A stretch of 39,343 bases of DNA. Origin: CAYYMX01 sp964473045. Lineage in GTDB: Bacteria; Pseudomonadota; Alphaproteobacteria; Methylaequorales; Methylaequoraceae. A model generated the notes under the pieces. That model had not been told where the DNA came from and searched no databases. It saw nothing but the letters and a program-made list of their open reading frames with translations. Both the position numbers and the translations under genes were made by a program. Shown piece by piece: positions 22,739 to 31,149 of the stretch (within the stretch, counting starts at the first letter, position 1; every line of letters starts with the position of its first letter). Location: positions 1-39,343 of the forward strand of contig CAYYMX010000005.1 in assembly GCA_964473045.1 (NCBI GenBank), in the 5' to 3' direction.

Positions 22739-23773
22739 CTAGGGTTTAGTAGCAAAATTTTTGATTTTATCATCAAACATTGACCAAACACCATCTTTTC
22801 CTTCCCAATCTCCAGATGTTGCAACTTTTGAATACTCAGTTGCTCTAGCCTCAAAAAAATTAGCATGCTCTACGCCGTTAAGTATCTCAGTTAACCAAGG
22901 AAGTGGATGTTTTTTTATCCCAAAAATTGGCTCAAAGTCTAATTGTCTAAGTCTCCAATCTGCAATATATCTGATATAGGTTTTAATATCAATTGGTGTC
23001 ATTCCTTCGACTGAACCCATCTCAAATGCCAAATCAATAAAATTATCCTCTAATTCAACAACTTTCTCGCAACACTCAATGATGTCTTTTTCTAACTTTG
23101 GACTCATACATTCGGTTTCTTTTACAAACTCATGAAAAAGTTTAATCATACCCTCACAATGCAAAGATTCATCCCTTACTGACCAAGAGACAATCTGACC
23201 CATACCTCTCATTTTATTATGCCTAGGAAAATTTAAGAGCATTGCAAAACTTGCAAACAATTGAAGACCTTCTGTAAAACCACCAAACATAGCCACCGTT
23301 TTAGCGATTTCATGATTTGAATCAACAGTAAATTGCTGCATATAATCATGCTTATCAGCCATTTCTTTGTATTTAAGAAATGCAGAGAACTCTGTATCTG
23401 GCATTCCAATAGTTTCTAAAAGTAAAGCATAGGCGGCAATATGGATTGTTTCTATGTTCGAAAAAGCTGACATCATCATTTTTACTTCAGTTGGCTTAAA
23501 AACTTGAGAGTATCTTTCCATATAATTATCATTAACTTCAACATCAGATTGTGTGAAAAATCTAAAGATCTGTGTTAAGAGATTTCTTTCATTATCATTC
23601 AACTTAATTACCCAATCTTTACAGTCTTCTCCCAACGGAACCTCCTCTGGCATCCAATGAACTTGTTGTTGTCTTTTCCAAAAATCATATGCCCAAGGAT
23701 ACCTAAAAGGCTTATACGAATGAGAAGATGTAAGCAATCCTGGTTTTTTTTTTATTTTTTCTAAATTTTTCAT
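22739..23773 (-). CDS. nrdB: Class I ribonucleotide reductase beta subunit NrdB
   Basis: This 344-residue protein houses the diiron-tyrosyl radical that starts ribonucleotide reduction in NrdA. Probable ligands are D77, E108, H111, E169, E202 and H205. The radical tyrosine is Y115 in ETIHIAAY, at the position of Y122 of E. coli, so it looks like a tyrosyl-radical enzyme rather than the Phe-type class Ic. nrdB follows nrdA by 15 bases in the same operon. Confidence 0.96.
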   Translation of the reverse strand: MKNLEKIKKKPGLLTSSHSYKPFRYPWAYDFWKRQQQVHWMPEEVPLGEDCKDWVIKLNDNERNLLTQIFRFFTQSDVEVNDNYMERYSQVFKPTEVKMMMSAFSNIETIHIAAYALLLETIGMPDTEFSAFLKYKEMADKHDYMQQFTVDSNHEIAKTVAMFGGFTEGLQLFASFAMLLNFPRHNKMRGMGQIVSWSVRDESLHCEGMIKLFHEFVKETECMSPKLEKDIIECCEKVVELEDNFIDLAFEMGSVEGMTPIDIKTYIRYIADWRLRQLDFEPIFGIKKHPLPWLTEILNGVEHANFFEARATEYSKVATSGDWEGKDGVWSMFDDKIKNFATKP

Positions 23774-23788
23774 ACTTTTAAAATTTTA

Positions 23789-25660
23789 TCAATGACATGA
23801 TAAACATTCCTCATAATCAGTTTTTTCTTCATTTATTTCTTTTGCAGGCCAGTTTTTAGTATTATCTCCTTCTACCCCGGCATAACTTGCCCTTTGCACA
23901 GATTTTGATCTAAGGTAATACAAACTTTTTATTCCTAACTCCCAAGATTTCCAATGCAACATCATTAAATCCCATTTGTCAATATCTGCAGACAAATACA
24001 AATTGATAGATTGGCTCTGACATATAAATGGAGTTCTGTCTGCAGCCATTTCAATGATCCACCTTTGATCAATCTCAAACCCAGTTCTAAAGAGAGATTT
24101 TTCATCCTCTGACAATTCAGACAAATGAGCTACAGAACCATCATTCTCAATAATACTCTGCCATATTTTTTCATTATTCAAGCCTTTAGAATCAAGTAAA
24201 TTTTCCAAGTATTTATTTTTCACAGTAAATGAACCTGACAGTGTTTTGTGTGTGTATATGTTAGCTGGTATAGGCTCAATACAAGCGCTAGCACCTCCGC
24301 AAATAATGCTTATAGAAGCTGTCGGTGCAATAGCTAACTTATGACTAAACCTTGCCTTGATATTTTTTTCATTAGCATCAGGACAAGCACCTTTTTCCAT
24401 CGCTAATAAGACAGAAGCCTTATCAGCCTCTTGTTTTAAATATTTAAAAAATTTAATGTTCCAACTCTTAGCAAGTGTGCTTTCAAATGGTATCCCTTTT
24501 TTCTGTAAAAAACTATGAAAGCCCATGGCTCCTAATCCAACAGATCTTTCCATTCTAGCTGAGTAAGCAGCATTACTCATAGATTCAGGAGCATTTTTTA
24601 TAAAATCATCGAGAACATTATCTAAAAACCTCAGAACATCTTCTATAAACGTTGGATGGTTAGACCATTCATCCCATTTCTCTAGGTTTACTGAAGAAAG
24701 GCAACACACAGCCGTTCTTTCTTTTCCATGGTGATCGGTTCCAGTATGAAGCATTATTTCACTACATAAATTTGAGGTCTTCACTTTAAGGCCACTATCT
24801 CTTTGATGTTTTGGCATGCTTTTGTTAACAGTATCAACAAAAACTAAATATGGTTCACCAGTTTGCATTCTGGTTTCCAAAATTTTCTGCCATAATTCTC
24901 TTGCATTAACTTTTTTTAAAGTTTCATTAGTCTTAGGACTTCTTAATGAAAATTGCTTGTTATGTTTTACACATTCCATAAACTCATCTGTGATGTTAAT
25001 GCCATGGTGAAGATTCAAACTTTTTCTGTTAAAATCACCAGATGGTTTTCTAATTTCTAAAAACTCCTCTATTTCTGGATGATGGATATCTAAGTAACAT
25101 GCTGCAGATCCTCTTCTCAATGACCCTTGAGAAATAGCAAGGGTTAATGAGTCCATAACTCTTACAAAAGGAATTATTCCTGAGGTTTGACCTGATTTTT
25201 TTACTGACTCACCAATTGATCTTACATCTCCCCAGTAAGTTCCAATACCTCCTCCATTAGAGGCAAGCCAAACATTTTCACTCCAGGTTGATAATATACC
25301 ATCCAAACTGTCTTGCACTGTATTAAGAAAACATGAAATAGGAAGACCTCTTTTAGCACCTCCATTTGACAATACTGGTGTTGCAGGCATAAACCAAAGG
25401 TTGGAAATGTAATCGTAGATTCTCTCTGCATGATCATTATTGTCTGAGTATTTTTTTGCGACTCTCGCAAACATTTCTTGAAATTTTTCATTTGGAAGAA
25501 GGTATCTGTCAATTAACGTTGCTTTTCCAAAATCAGTTAATTTTTTATCTCTTGAATAAATTGGCTGTACTTTATTATCAGTATTAAACTTTTTCTCTGT
25601 ATTTTCTTTTTTCTCTAAAGTCAGTAATTCTAATGAGTTTGATGAAGTCATAACAGCCAT
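23789..25660 (-). CDS. nrdA: Class I ribonucleotide reductase alpha subunit NrdA
   Basis: This 623-residue catalytic subunit reduces ribonucleoside diphosphates. Active-site residues are N297, C299 and E301 in NLCSEI. C110 in ISCFLN and a cysteine of the CC pair at 319-320 form the redox disulfide. The C-terminal ECLSCH carries the CxxC that hands on electrons. It is shorter than the E. coli enzyme (761) because there is no N-terminal ATP-cone, so the usual dATP overall switch is missing, as in some other alphaproteobacterial NrdA proteins. An NrdR-type box overlaps its promoter. Confidence 0.96.
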   Translation of the reverse strand: MAVMTSSNSLELLTLEKKENTEKKFNTDNKVQPIYSRDKKLTDFGKATLIDRYLLPNEKFQEMFARVAKKYSDNNDHAERIYDYISNLWFMPATPVLSNGGAKRGLPISCFLNTVQDSLDGILSTWSENVWLASNGGGIGTYWGDVRSIGESVKKSGQTSGIIPFVRVMDSLTLAISQGSLRRGSAACYLDIHHPEIEEFLEIRKPSGDFNRKSLNLHHGINITDEFMECVKHNKQFSLRSPKTNETLKKVNARELWQKILETRMQTGEPYLVFVDTVNKSMPKHQRDSGLKVKTSNLCSEIMLHTGTDHHGKERTAVCCLSSVNLEKWDEWSNHPTFIEDVLRFLDNVLDDFIKNAPESMSNAAYSARMERSVGLGAMGFHSFLQKKGIPFESTLAKSWNIKFFKYLKQEADKASVLLAMEKGACPDANEKNIKARFSHKLAIAPTASISIICGGASACIEPIPANIYTHKTLSGSFTVKNKYLENLLDSKGLNNEKIWQSIIENDGSVAHLSELSEDEKSLFRTGFEIDQRWIIEMAADRTPFICQSQSINLYLSADIDKWDLMMLHWKSWELGIKSLYYLRSKSVQRASYAGVEGDNTKNWPAKEINEEKTDYEECLSCH

Positions 25661-25680
25661 TCCTACAAAAGTTTATGATA

Positions 25681-25717
25681 ACACAATATATAGTAATGAA
25701 TCACTTTTTATTGTCAA
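25681..25717 (-). promoter_or_regulatory. nrdAB promoter with NrdR box
   Basis: Read leftward, a perfect -35 TTGACA (25717-25712) and a -10 TACTAT (25695-25690) are 16 bases apart. ACACAATATATAGT (25681-25694) matches the NrdR repressor consensus and covers the -10 box, which would block transcription when dNTP levels are high. NrdR sites usually come in pairs about three helical turns apart. I see no convincing second copy. Confidence 0.68.
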
Positions 25718-25782
25718 CCAGTAGTAGAAAAGATTTTGTAATTTTGATTTGTGTCAAGTCAACAAGTAATTAATTTCTTTTC

Positions 25783-25859
25783 TGGCGTGCCCGGAGAGAG
25801 TCGAACTCCCAACCTTCTGATTCGTAGTCAGATGCTCTATCCAATTGAGCTACGGGCAC
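25783..25859 (-). tRNA. tRNA-Arg(ACG)
   Basis: This is a 77-base cloverleaf. Acceptor arms are GTGCCCG (25859-25853) and CGGGCAC (25793-25787). The D-arm begins AGCTCAATTGGATAGAGC. The anticodon stem is TCTGA/TCAGA with loop CTACGAA, giving anticodon ACG (Arg, read as ICG). The T-arm contains GTTCGAC. Discriminator G and an encoded CCA end it. No integrase or attachment duplication is visible nearby. Confidence 0.97.
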
Positions 25860-25990
25860 AAAAAAAAATAAAAAAAGATATTAAGTCATAACCTAAAATG
25901 CTAATGTTTTTAACTTGATTGTTTTTTTTTGTTTCTTTTAAATTTTTTATAAGTAATATGTATCTATTAAAACCATAAAATTGTAACAAT

Positions 25991-26004
25991 TATATAGCTA
26001 TATA
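25991..26004. promoter_or_regulatory. Perfect 14-base palindrome just before the lipoprotein gene
   Basis: TATATAGCTATATA reads the same on both strands and ends four bases before the ATG at 26009. It occupies the place of a ribosome binding site, and no Shine-Dalgarno is visible. It could be an operator or the -10/start region of a nearly leaderless transcript. AT-rich palindromes also arise by chance. Confidence 0.3.
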
Positions 26005-26008
26005 AATA

Positions 26009-27154
26009 ATGATAAAGAATACTTATAAATATATACTGATAACTTTAACTTTCCTATTATCATCTTGTGCAGGAGTTCAGGACTATGTTTTCCCTTCTCT
26101 GTCTGATGAAGACGTAGCGTCTCCTCCTGCCTTAGAAGATACACCCACAATGGATGCCGTTCAACAAGAGGCTGTCCAGCAACCAATACCCCCATCACAA
26201 TACGCCCCCCCTCCAGTCCAACAAGTCCAGCAAATGGATACTGGACCAACAGGAACTTTTGTTGGTGGTAAGATTAATCAATTTAGGAGCGATTTAACTA
26301 GTATACAAGGTGCTATTTCCTCGCATAACAATGATTACCTTAGATTTAAGGATTTAGTTGACGAACAAACCTCAGTCTATCAGGGCCTTTCGAGTGCAAT
26401 AAGGTCTAGGCTCCAAATTGGAACAACTCCTGGCAACCCAATTCTTGTTGGACAATGGAATGATGCTCAAAGAGCCTTAGAAGATATTCAAAATAATGTC
26501 AATAATTTGCAGATAGTGAACAATAGGGTTACAGCTGATGCTGCATTGATTGTTCATTTAAAAAATGCAATAGATTCAAGTTTTTTCATCTCTGGTGCAA
26601 TTGATGAAGATCATAATCAGTTAAAAGTTTTGAAAGACGATGTTGAAAGAACAAAAGTGCTTTACGATAGACTGATGAATGAGCTGGAATCAAAGATAAG
26701 TAGAGAGATACAAATTCTTAATGACGAAAGAGAATATATGAAAGAGCTTGCTGAAGACGTTGAAATTGGAAAATTTGGAACAAGAGTATCAGCTCCACCC
26801 GCTGGTGATAAAGACAATCTAAGCTCTAGTAAACCAAAAGAACCTCAAGCAGCTCCATTAAATTATGACAATGCTATTTTAGTTATTAAATTTGATGATA
26901 ATAATGCAGATTACTCATCTGCATTATTTGATTCGATTTCTGCGGCGCTTGAACAAATACCTTCTGCTAGTTTCGAAATAGTAGCTGTTAGCCCAACAGG
27001 TAGAGCAAGTTTTTCGGAAAAAGCTAGAGATAGGGCTACAGAAGTTTTTACAAAAGTAACAGAGATGGGAGTGCCTTCTGATAGAATTTCCTTAACTTCT
27101 TCTAATAGCACTTCAGCTGTGGCTGAAGAAGTTCACATATACCTCAAAAATTAG
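26009..27154 (+). CDS. Lipoprotein with coiled-coil and degenerate OmpA-like C-terminus
   Basis: This 381-residue protein has a lipoprotein signal with lipobox LSSC at residues 17-20, so Cys20 is the likely acylated residue. A Pro/Gln-rich linker (about 40-75) follows, then a long helical, probably coiled-coil region (about 85-255), a second linker, and a C-terminal alpha/beta domain (about 285-380). The end, with ARDRATEVFTKVTEMGVPSDRISL and EEVHIYLK, has the OmpA-like pattern. The DAP-binding Asp and the NRRV motif are missing, so peptidoglycan binding is doubtful. The architecture suggests an envelope-spanning structural lipoprotein. The stop overlaps the convergent panC stop. Confidence 0.8.
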   Translation: MIKNTYKYILITLTFLLSSCAGVQDYVFPSLSDEDVASPPALEDTPTMDAVQQEAVQQPIPPSQYAPPPVQQVQQMDTGPTGTFVGGKINQFRSDLTSIQGAISSHNNDYLRFKDLVDEQTSVYQGLSSAIRSRLQIGTTPGNPILVGQWNDAQRALEDIQNNVNNLQIVNNRVTADAALIVHLKNAIDSSFFISGAIDEDHNQLKVLKDDVERTKVLYDRLMNELESKISREIQILNDEREYMKELAEDVEIGKFGTRVSAPPAGDKDNLSSSKPKEPQAAPLNYDNAILVIKFDDNNADYSSALFDSISAALEQIPSASFEIVAVSPTGRASFSEKARDRATEVFTKVTEMGVPSDRISLTSSNSTSAVAEEVHIYLKN

Positions 27155-28023
27155 CACACAACTAACTTTCTATTAACCAATCTAATCTTTCTCTTTAATT
27201 TAATATTATCAATTAGCCTTACATCGTCTATGTTTACAGAAACAAAAATTCTTGCTACACAAGGTTTTTTATCAATCTTTTTGAATGAAATTTCATTTAG
27301 AACTTCAAGATAATTTACCTTTTGAATCCCAGAATCTAGCATTTTCCTTTTAAAAAAATCAATTCCAGACAACTCTAATCCTCTTTTTAAAATCTCCTCA
27401 GAAATTTTAGTTAATGTATTGAAAATTACTTTCATTTCAGATTTTTTTTTATTAATTAACTTATTTCTTGATGATAGAGCCAACCCTTCTTCATCTCTAA
27501 CTGTTGGCGAAATAATTACTTGGGTTTTGAAATGAAAATCTTTAATTAACTTTTTTATTAACATAATTTGTTGATAATCTTTCTCCCCTAAAAAAAGAGT
27601 ATCTGGATTTATTAAAGTCAAAAACTTTTTCATAACCGTTGCCACTCCTTTAAAGTGACCAGGTCTATCTATTCCACACAAAACATTAGAAATATCGGAC
27701 ACATGAACATTTGACAAATTAGTAGAAACAAAGTCCAGTTCAGGTATGAAAACTATATCCACATTTAAACTATTTAGTAAAAGCAAATCTTCTTTTAAGG
27801 TTCTAGGATATTTTTTGTAATCATTTCTTTCATTAAACTGCAAAGGATTAATAAAGATTGAAACTAAACACAGTCCACTTTTTTTTTTAGCTGATTTTAC
27901 AAGACTTAAATGTCCATTATGTAAGTTACCCATAGTAGGTACAAAGTTAATCTTTTTTTTTAGTTTTTTAGAAAGTTCTAAAAATTTCAATAGTGAATCA
28001 GTTCTTTTAACTAATTTTGTCAT
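27151..28023 (-). CDS. panC: Pantothenate synthetase PanC
   Basis: This 290-residue enzyme joins pantoate and beta-alanine with ATP to make pantothenate. It has VPTMGNLHNGHLSLV with the HxGH-type ATP motif, SIFINPLQFNERNDYKKYPR, GEKDYQQIMLIKKL and LSSRNKL. The frame opens at a TTG (28032), but the ATG at 28023 overlaps the panB stop as ATGA and starts in the usual place, so I use it. Operon with panB. Confidence 0.95.
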   Translation of the reverse strand: MTKLVKRTDSLLKFLELSKKLKKKINFVPTMGNLHNGHLSLVKSAKKKSGLCLVSIFINPLQFNERNDYKKYPRTLKEDLLLLNSLNVDIVFIPELDFVSTNLSNVHVSDISNVLCGIDRPGHFKGVATVMKKFLTLINPDTLFLGEKDYQQIMLIKKLIKDFHFKTQVIISPTVRDEEGLALSSRNKLINKKKSEMKVIFNTLTKISEEILKRGLELSGIDFFKRKMLDSGIQKVNYLEVLNEISFKKIDKKPCVARIFVSVNIDDVRLIDNIKLKRKIRLVNRKLVVC

Positions 28024-28817
28024 TTGTAACAATGATCTTTAGTTGGGTATTTCTTTTTTTTTACATCTAAAGAAAACTTACTAATTGCATCATCTATCTT
28101 TTTCTTCACATTAGAATATTTTTTTAAAAACTTTGAATTGAACTCGGTCATTCCTATAACATCTTCCGTAACAATTATTTGTCCAGAACATTTAGGAGAG
28201 GCTCCTATACCAATGATGGGAACTTTTGCCTTTTTAATCAGCTTATCAACTAGAGTTTTTATTGTACATTCAATTACTATACAAAACACACCTGCTCTTT
28301 GCAAAAGTTCAAGATCTTCAAAAATCTCAACTTTTTCTATTTTTTTTTTTCCATAAACTGTGTAATTACCATTTTGTAATTGTGGCAACATTCCAATATG
28401 TCCCATAACGTTAATTTTATTTTCTGTTAAATACTTAATAATATCAAAAATTAGTTTTCCTCCTTCAAGCTTTACTGCAGAGGCTCCAGATTCTTCGAGT
28501 ATTCTTTTGGCATTTTTAAGCGCCAGATATTTCGATCTTTCATAAGAGCCATATGGCATATCAACTACAACTATTGAGTTCTTAGAGTTTTTCACCACTG
28601 CAGATGCATGATTAATCATCATATCCAAAGTTACACCTCTTGTGGAGTTAAAGCCATATAACACTGGACCAACTGAATCACCAACTAAAATTATATCTGC
28701 ATATTTATCAACTATCTTCGCAATTGGAGCTGTATAAGCTGTAAGGCAAAGAATTGGTGTTTTAATATTCTTTAACATTTTAAATATTGGTTTCTTTTTT
28801 TTTAAGTTTAAAATCAA
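28020..28817 (-). CDS. panB: Ketopantoate hydroxymethyltransferase PanB
   Basis: This 265-residue enzyme transfers a hydroxymethyl group from methylene-tetrahydrofolate to alpha-ketoisovalerate, the first step to pantothenate. It has GDSVGPVLYGFNSTRGVTL with metal-binding Asp, VVDMPYGSY, VKLEGG, MGHIGMLPQ, IVIECT and GIGASPKCSGQIIVTEDVIG. The start is uncertain. TTG at 28817 gives a normal N-terminus and has AGGTAG upstream. The first ATG (28778) would leave only 11 residues before the CLTAYT strand. I favour the TTG. Confidence 0.93.
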   Translation of the reverse strand: MILNLKKKKPIFKMLKNIKTPILCLTAYTAPIAKIVDKYADIILVGDSVGPVLYGFNSTRGVTLDMMINHASAVVKNSKNSIVVVDMPYGSYERSKYLALKNAKRILEESGASAVKLEGGKLIFDIIKYLTENKINVMGHIGMLPQLQNGNYTVYGKKKIEKVEIFEDLELLQRAGVFCIVIECTIKTLVDKLIKKAKVPIIGIGASPKCSGQIIVTEDVIGMTEFNSKFLKKYSNVKKKIDDAISKFSLDVKKKKYPTKDHCYK

Positions 28818-28878
28818 ATACTACCTAACTATAATTTTTTTTTAAATAAATGAAAATTAAAATTAACCACACTTCTTA

Positions 28879-30570
28879 ATGAGAAAAAGAATAAAAGTTT
28901 TTACAATTTTATTTTTCTTTTCATTAGCATTAGACATAAAGTGCAATGAATTAAGCCCAGCAATTGAACCCGAAGCTAATTCTGAAAAGTTGGGAAACAA
29001 ATCCCGATCAACCACTGCCAAAAATTTTATAATTGTAACAGCAAATGATTATGCAACCCAAATTGGGTACAATATATTAAAAAAGGGTGGAACAGTTGCT
29101 GATGCTGCAGTTGCAGTCCAGTTAATATTAGGTCTAGTTGAACCTCAATCATCTGGAATAGGTGGAGGAACATTTGCTACTCTTTATCACAAAGAATCTA
29201 ACAAAGTCTTTTCATATGAAGGAAGAGAGAAGGCGCCGAAAAAAATCCCAAGAGATATTTTTTTAGATCAAACTGGTACTCCAAAAAGATTCTTTGATGC
29301 TGCAATAGGCGGTGCGTCAGTGGGTGTTCCTTCAACGCTAAAAACATTACATCAGATGCATAATGACTTTGGAAAATTAAAGTGGGAGGATTTAATTTTG
29401 CCAGTTATAAAATTTTCTAAATCAGGTTTTATTTCACCTAATAGATTAAAAAATGCACTGGACAAAGAAAAGTTTTTGTTTGATCTTTATCCAAATTCTA
29501 TTTTTAAACAAATAAAATTTTATCCTAACAAAGAATTCAAAAATACAAATTATACCAAAACACTGAAATTAATTTCAAAGAATATAAATAATTTTTATGA
29601 AGGTGAGCTAGCAAAAAAAATTGTCAGTGAGGTTGAAAATTCAGAAAGAAACCCTGGATATTTAAATTTGGATGATTTAAAAAATTATAAAATCGAAAAA
29701 AAAGATTCATTATGTCATCGATTGAAAAATAAATTTTTGATTTGTGGCCCTAACCTCCCATCATCAGGAACGATTTGTGTAATTCAGGCATTAATATTAT
29801 ATGAAAGCTTTTACTTTGAAGAATTAAAAGCCAAAAATCGTTTAAAACCAGATTTAAACAATATTTTGGAAATTTTAGACTTTGTATATTTCTTGAGAGA
29901 TTCAGAATTAGCTGATGACAAATTTGAAACCATTAATGTTAACATGCTATTAGATGAGGGTTTTCTTAGAAATAAATTTGAGTTTTATCAAAAGAATAAA
30001 TTAAAAAAGAATGTTATAAACTTCAAAGAAATTTTTAATTCTACTAGTCATTTTAGCCTTGTTGATAAATATAATAATGTCTTATCAGTAACTTCTAGTA
30101 TTGAAAGCTCATTTGGGTCAAGATTATTTGTAGAAGGGTTTTTTTTAAACAATCAACTGACAGACTTTTCATTCAAAGTTAAAGATAAATTAGGTAACCC
30201 GCAAAAAAATAGGCCTTCTGGTGGGAAAATGCCTTTAAGTTCAATGGCTCCGTTAATAATTTTTAATGAAAATGATCATTTTTTTTTGACAGTTGGCTCT
30301 CCTGGTGGAAAAGCCATAATTTCATATATTGCTAAAGTATTGTTAGATGTATTATATCTAGATTTAGAACCAATGTCTTCAATCAGCAGCCCAAATTTCA
30401 TTAGGATTCAAGGAAAAACTTTTGTTGAAAATGAAGAGCTAAATAAGAATTTAATTGAAAAAGGAACGGTTAGACCTTTAACAAGTGGGCTAGCAATTAT
30501 AAAAAGACATAACGGGTATTTTTCTGGGTATGCGGATAATAGAAGGGATGGTAATGTGAAAGGAGATTAA
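28879..30570 (+). CDS. ggt: Gamma-glutamyltransferase
   Basis: This 563-residue N-terminal nucleophile hydrolase has an N-terminal hydrophobic export signal (about 8-20). It cuts or transfers the gamma-glutamyl group of glutathione and related peptides in the periplasm. ADAAVAVQLILGLVEPQSSGIGGG (about 74-97) is the family start. The proenzyme should cleave itself before T389 in NST-SHF, giving a C-terminal subunit of ~175 residues. SSFGSRLF, GGKMPLSSMAP and GSPGGKAII follow. The family's usual second Thr (TTH) is S390 here, a mild change. The ATG is followed at once by the signal sequence. Confidence 0.92.
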   Translation: MRKRIKVFTILFFFSLALDIKCNELSPAIEPEANSEKLGNKSRSTTAKNFIIVTANDYATQIGYNILKKGGTVADAAVAVQLILGLVEPQSSGIGGGTFATLYHKESNKVFSYEGREKAPKKIPRDIFLDQTGTPKRFFDAAIGGASVGVPSTLKTLHQMHNDFGKLKWEDLILPVIKFSKSGFISPNRLKNALDKEKFLFDLYPNSIFKQIKFYPNKEFKNTNYTKTLKLISKNINNFYEGELAKKIVSEVENSERNPGYLNLDDLKNYKIEKKDSLCHRLKNKFLICGPNLPSSGTICVIQALILYESFYFEELKAKNRLKPDLNNILEILDFVYFLRDSELADDKFETINVNMLLDEGFLRNKFEFYQKNKLKKNVINFKEIFNSTSHFSLVDKYNNVLSVTSSIESSFGSRLFVEGFFLNNQLTDFSFKVKDKLGNPQKNRPSGGKMPLSSMAPLIIFNENDHFFLTVGSPGGKAIISYIAKVLLDVLYLDLEPMSSISSPNFIRIQGKTFVENEELNKNLIEKGTVRPLTSGLAIIKRHNGYFSGYADNRRDGNVKGD

Positions 30571-30578
30571 TTTTTGAA

Positions 30579-30606
30579 TTTACAATTTCTTTTGTTTTGA
30601 TATAAA
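30579..30606 (+). promoter_or_regulatory. Putative promoter of the rpmH operon
   Basis: TTTACA (30579-30584) and TATAAA (30601-30606), 16 bases apart, lie 24 bases before the rpmH ATG, in the short gap after ggt. A strong promoter is expected here for the rpmH-rnpA-yidC unit. The match is reasonable but untested. Confidence 0.42.
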
Positions 30607-30629
30607 CAGAAAAAAAGCATGAGTTTTAT

Positions 30630-30764
30630 ATGAAAAGAACATATCAACCAAGTAATATAGTAAGAAAACGTAGACACGGGTTCAGATCAAGAATGTCAAC
30701 AGCTGGTGGAAGAAAAATACTTATCAGAAGAAGAATTAAAGGTAGAAAAAAACTATCTGCATAA
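30630..30764 (+). CDS. rpmH: 50S ribosomal protein L34
   Basis: This 44-residue, highly basic protein has the invariant L34 sequence: MKRTYQPSNIVRKRRHGFRS, then RMSTAGGRKILIRRRIKGRK, then KLSA. It is part of the large ribosomal subunit. It is the first gene of the rpmH-rnpA-yidC block typical of bacteria. Its last 59 bases are also read, in another frame, by the apparent N-terminus of rnpA. Confidence 0.98.
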   Translation: MKRTYQPSNIVRKRRHGFRSRMSTAGGRKILIRRRIKGRKKLSA

Positions 30765-31095
30765 TAAAAAAAAATTCGTTTCACTTAGAAAAAGGATAGA
30801 TTTTTTATTTGTAAGAGATAATGGTTTTTCTCACCAAGGTGAATTTGTGATTCTTAACTATCTTCAAAAAAAAGCTGTTAAAACGAGAATCGGTTTTACC
30901 GTTACGAAAAAAATGGGTAACGCTACCAAAAGAAATTATATCAAAAGGTTAATTAGAGCAATCTTGATAAAAAATCATAGCAAAATACCAGACAATTTTG
31001 ACATGGAAATAATACCAAAAAAACAATTTTGTGAAATTAAATTTACAAAAGTTGAATCTGATATCTTAGATTTATTAAAAAGAATCAAAATTTAA
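30706..31095 (+). CDS. rnpA: Ribonuclease P protein component RnpA
   Basis: This 129-residue (if GTG-started) basic protein binds the RNase P RNA and helps mature tRNA 5' ends. The recognised domain starts at about residue 21, KKKFVSLRKRIDFLFVRDNG. It continues with RIGFTVTKKMGNATKRNYIKRLIR, which carries the RNR-type signature. The only standard upstream start is a GTG at 30706, inside rpmH in another frame, without a clear Shine-Dalgarno. No ATG, GTG or TTG lies between it and the domain, so the overlap with rpmH is forced unless a rare codon (CTG at 30757) is used. Thermus is a known case of rnpA overlapping rpmH. Confidence 0.88.
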   Translation: MEEKYLSEEELKVEKNYLHNKKKFVSLRKRIDFLFVRDNGFSHQGEFVILNYLQKKAVKTRIGFTVTKKMGNATKRNYIKRLIRAILIKNHSKIPDNFDMEIIPKKQFCEIKFTKVESDILDLLKRIKI

Positions 31096-31149
31096 ATTTA
31101 TTGAAAAACTAAATCTAATACTTTAAAACTATATTTTTAATTTTGCTCA

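Noticed and set aside
25783..25859. tRNA-Arg as an integration site for a mobile element
   Set aside because: No integrase, no duplicated tRNA end and ordinary housekeeping genes on both sides.
25998..26249. 83-codon minus-strand frame over the lipoprotein start
   Set aside because: It is antisense to the signal peptide and Pro/Gln linker, and has no domain or ribosome site.
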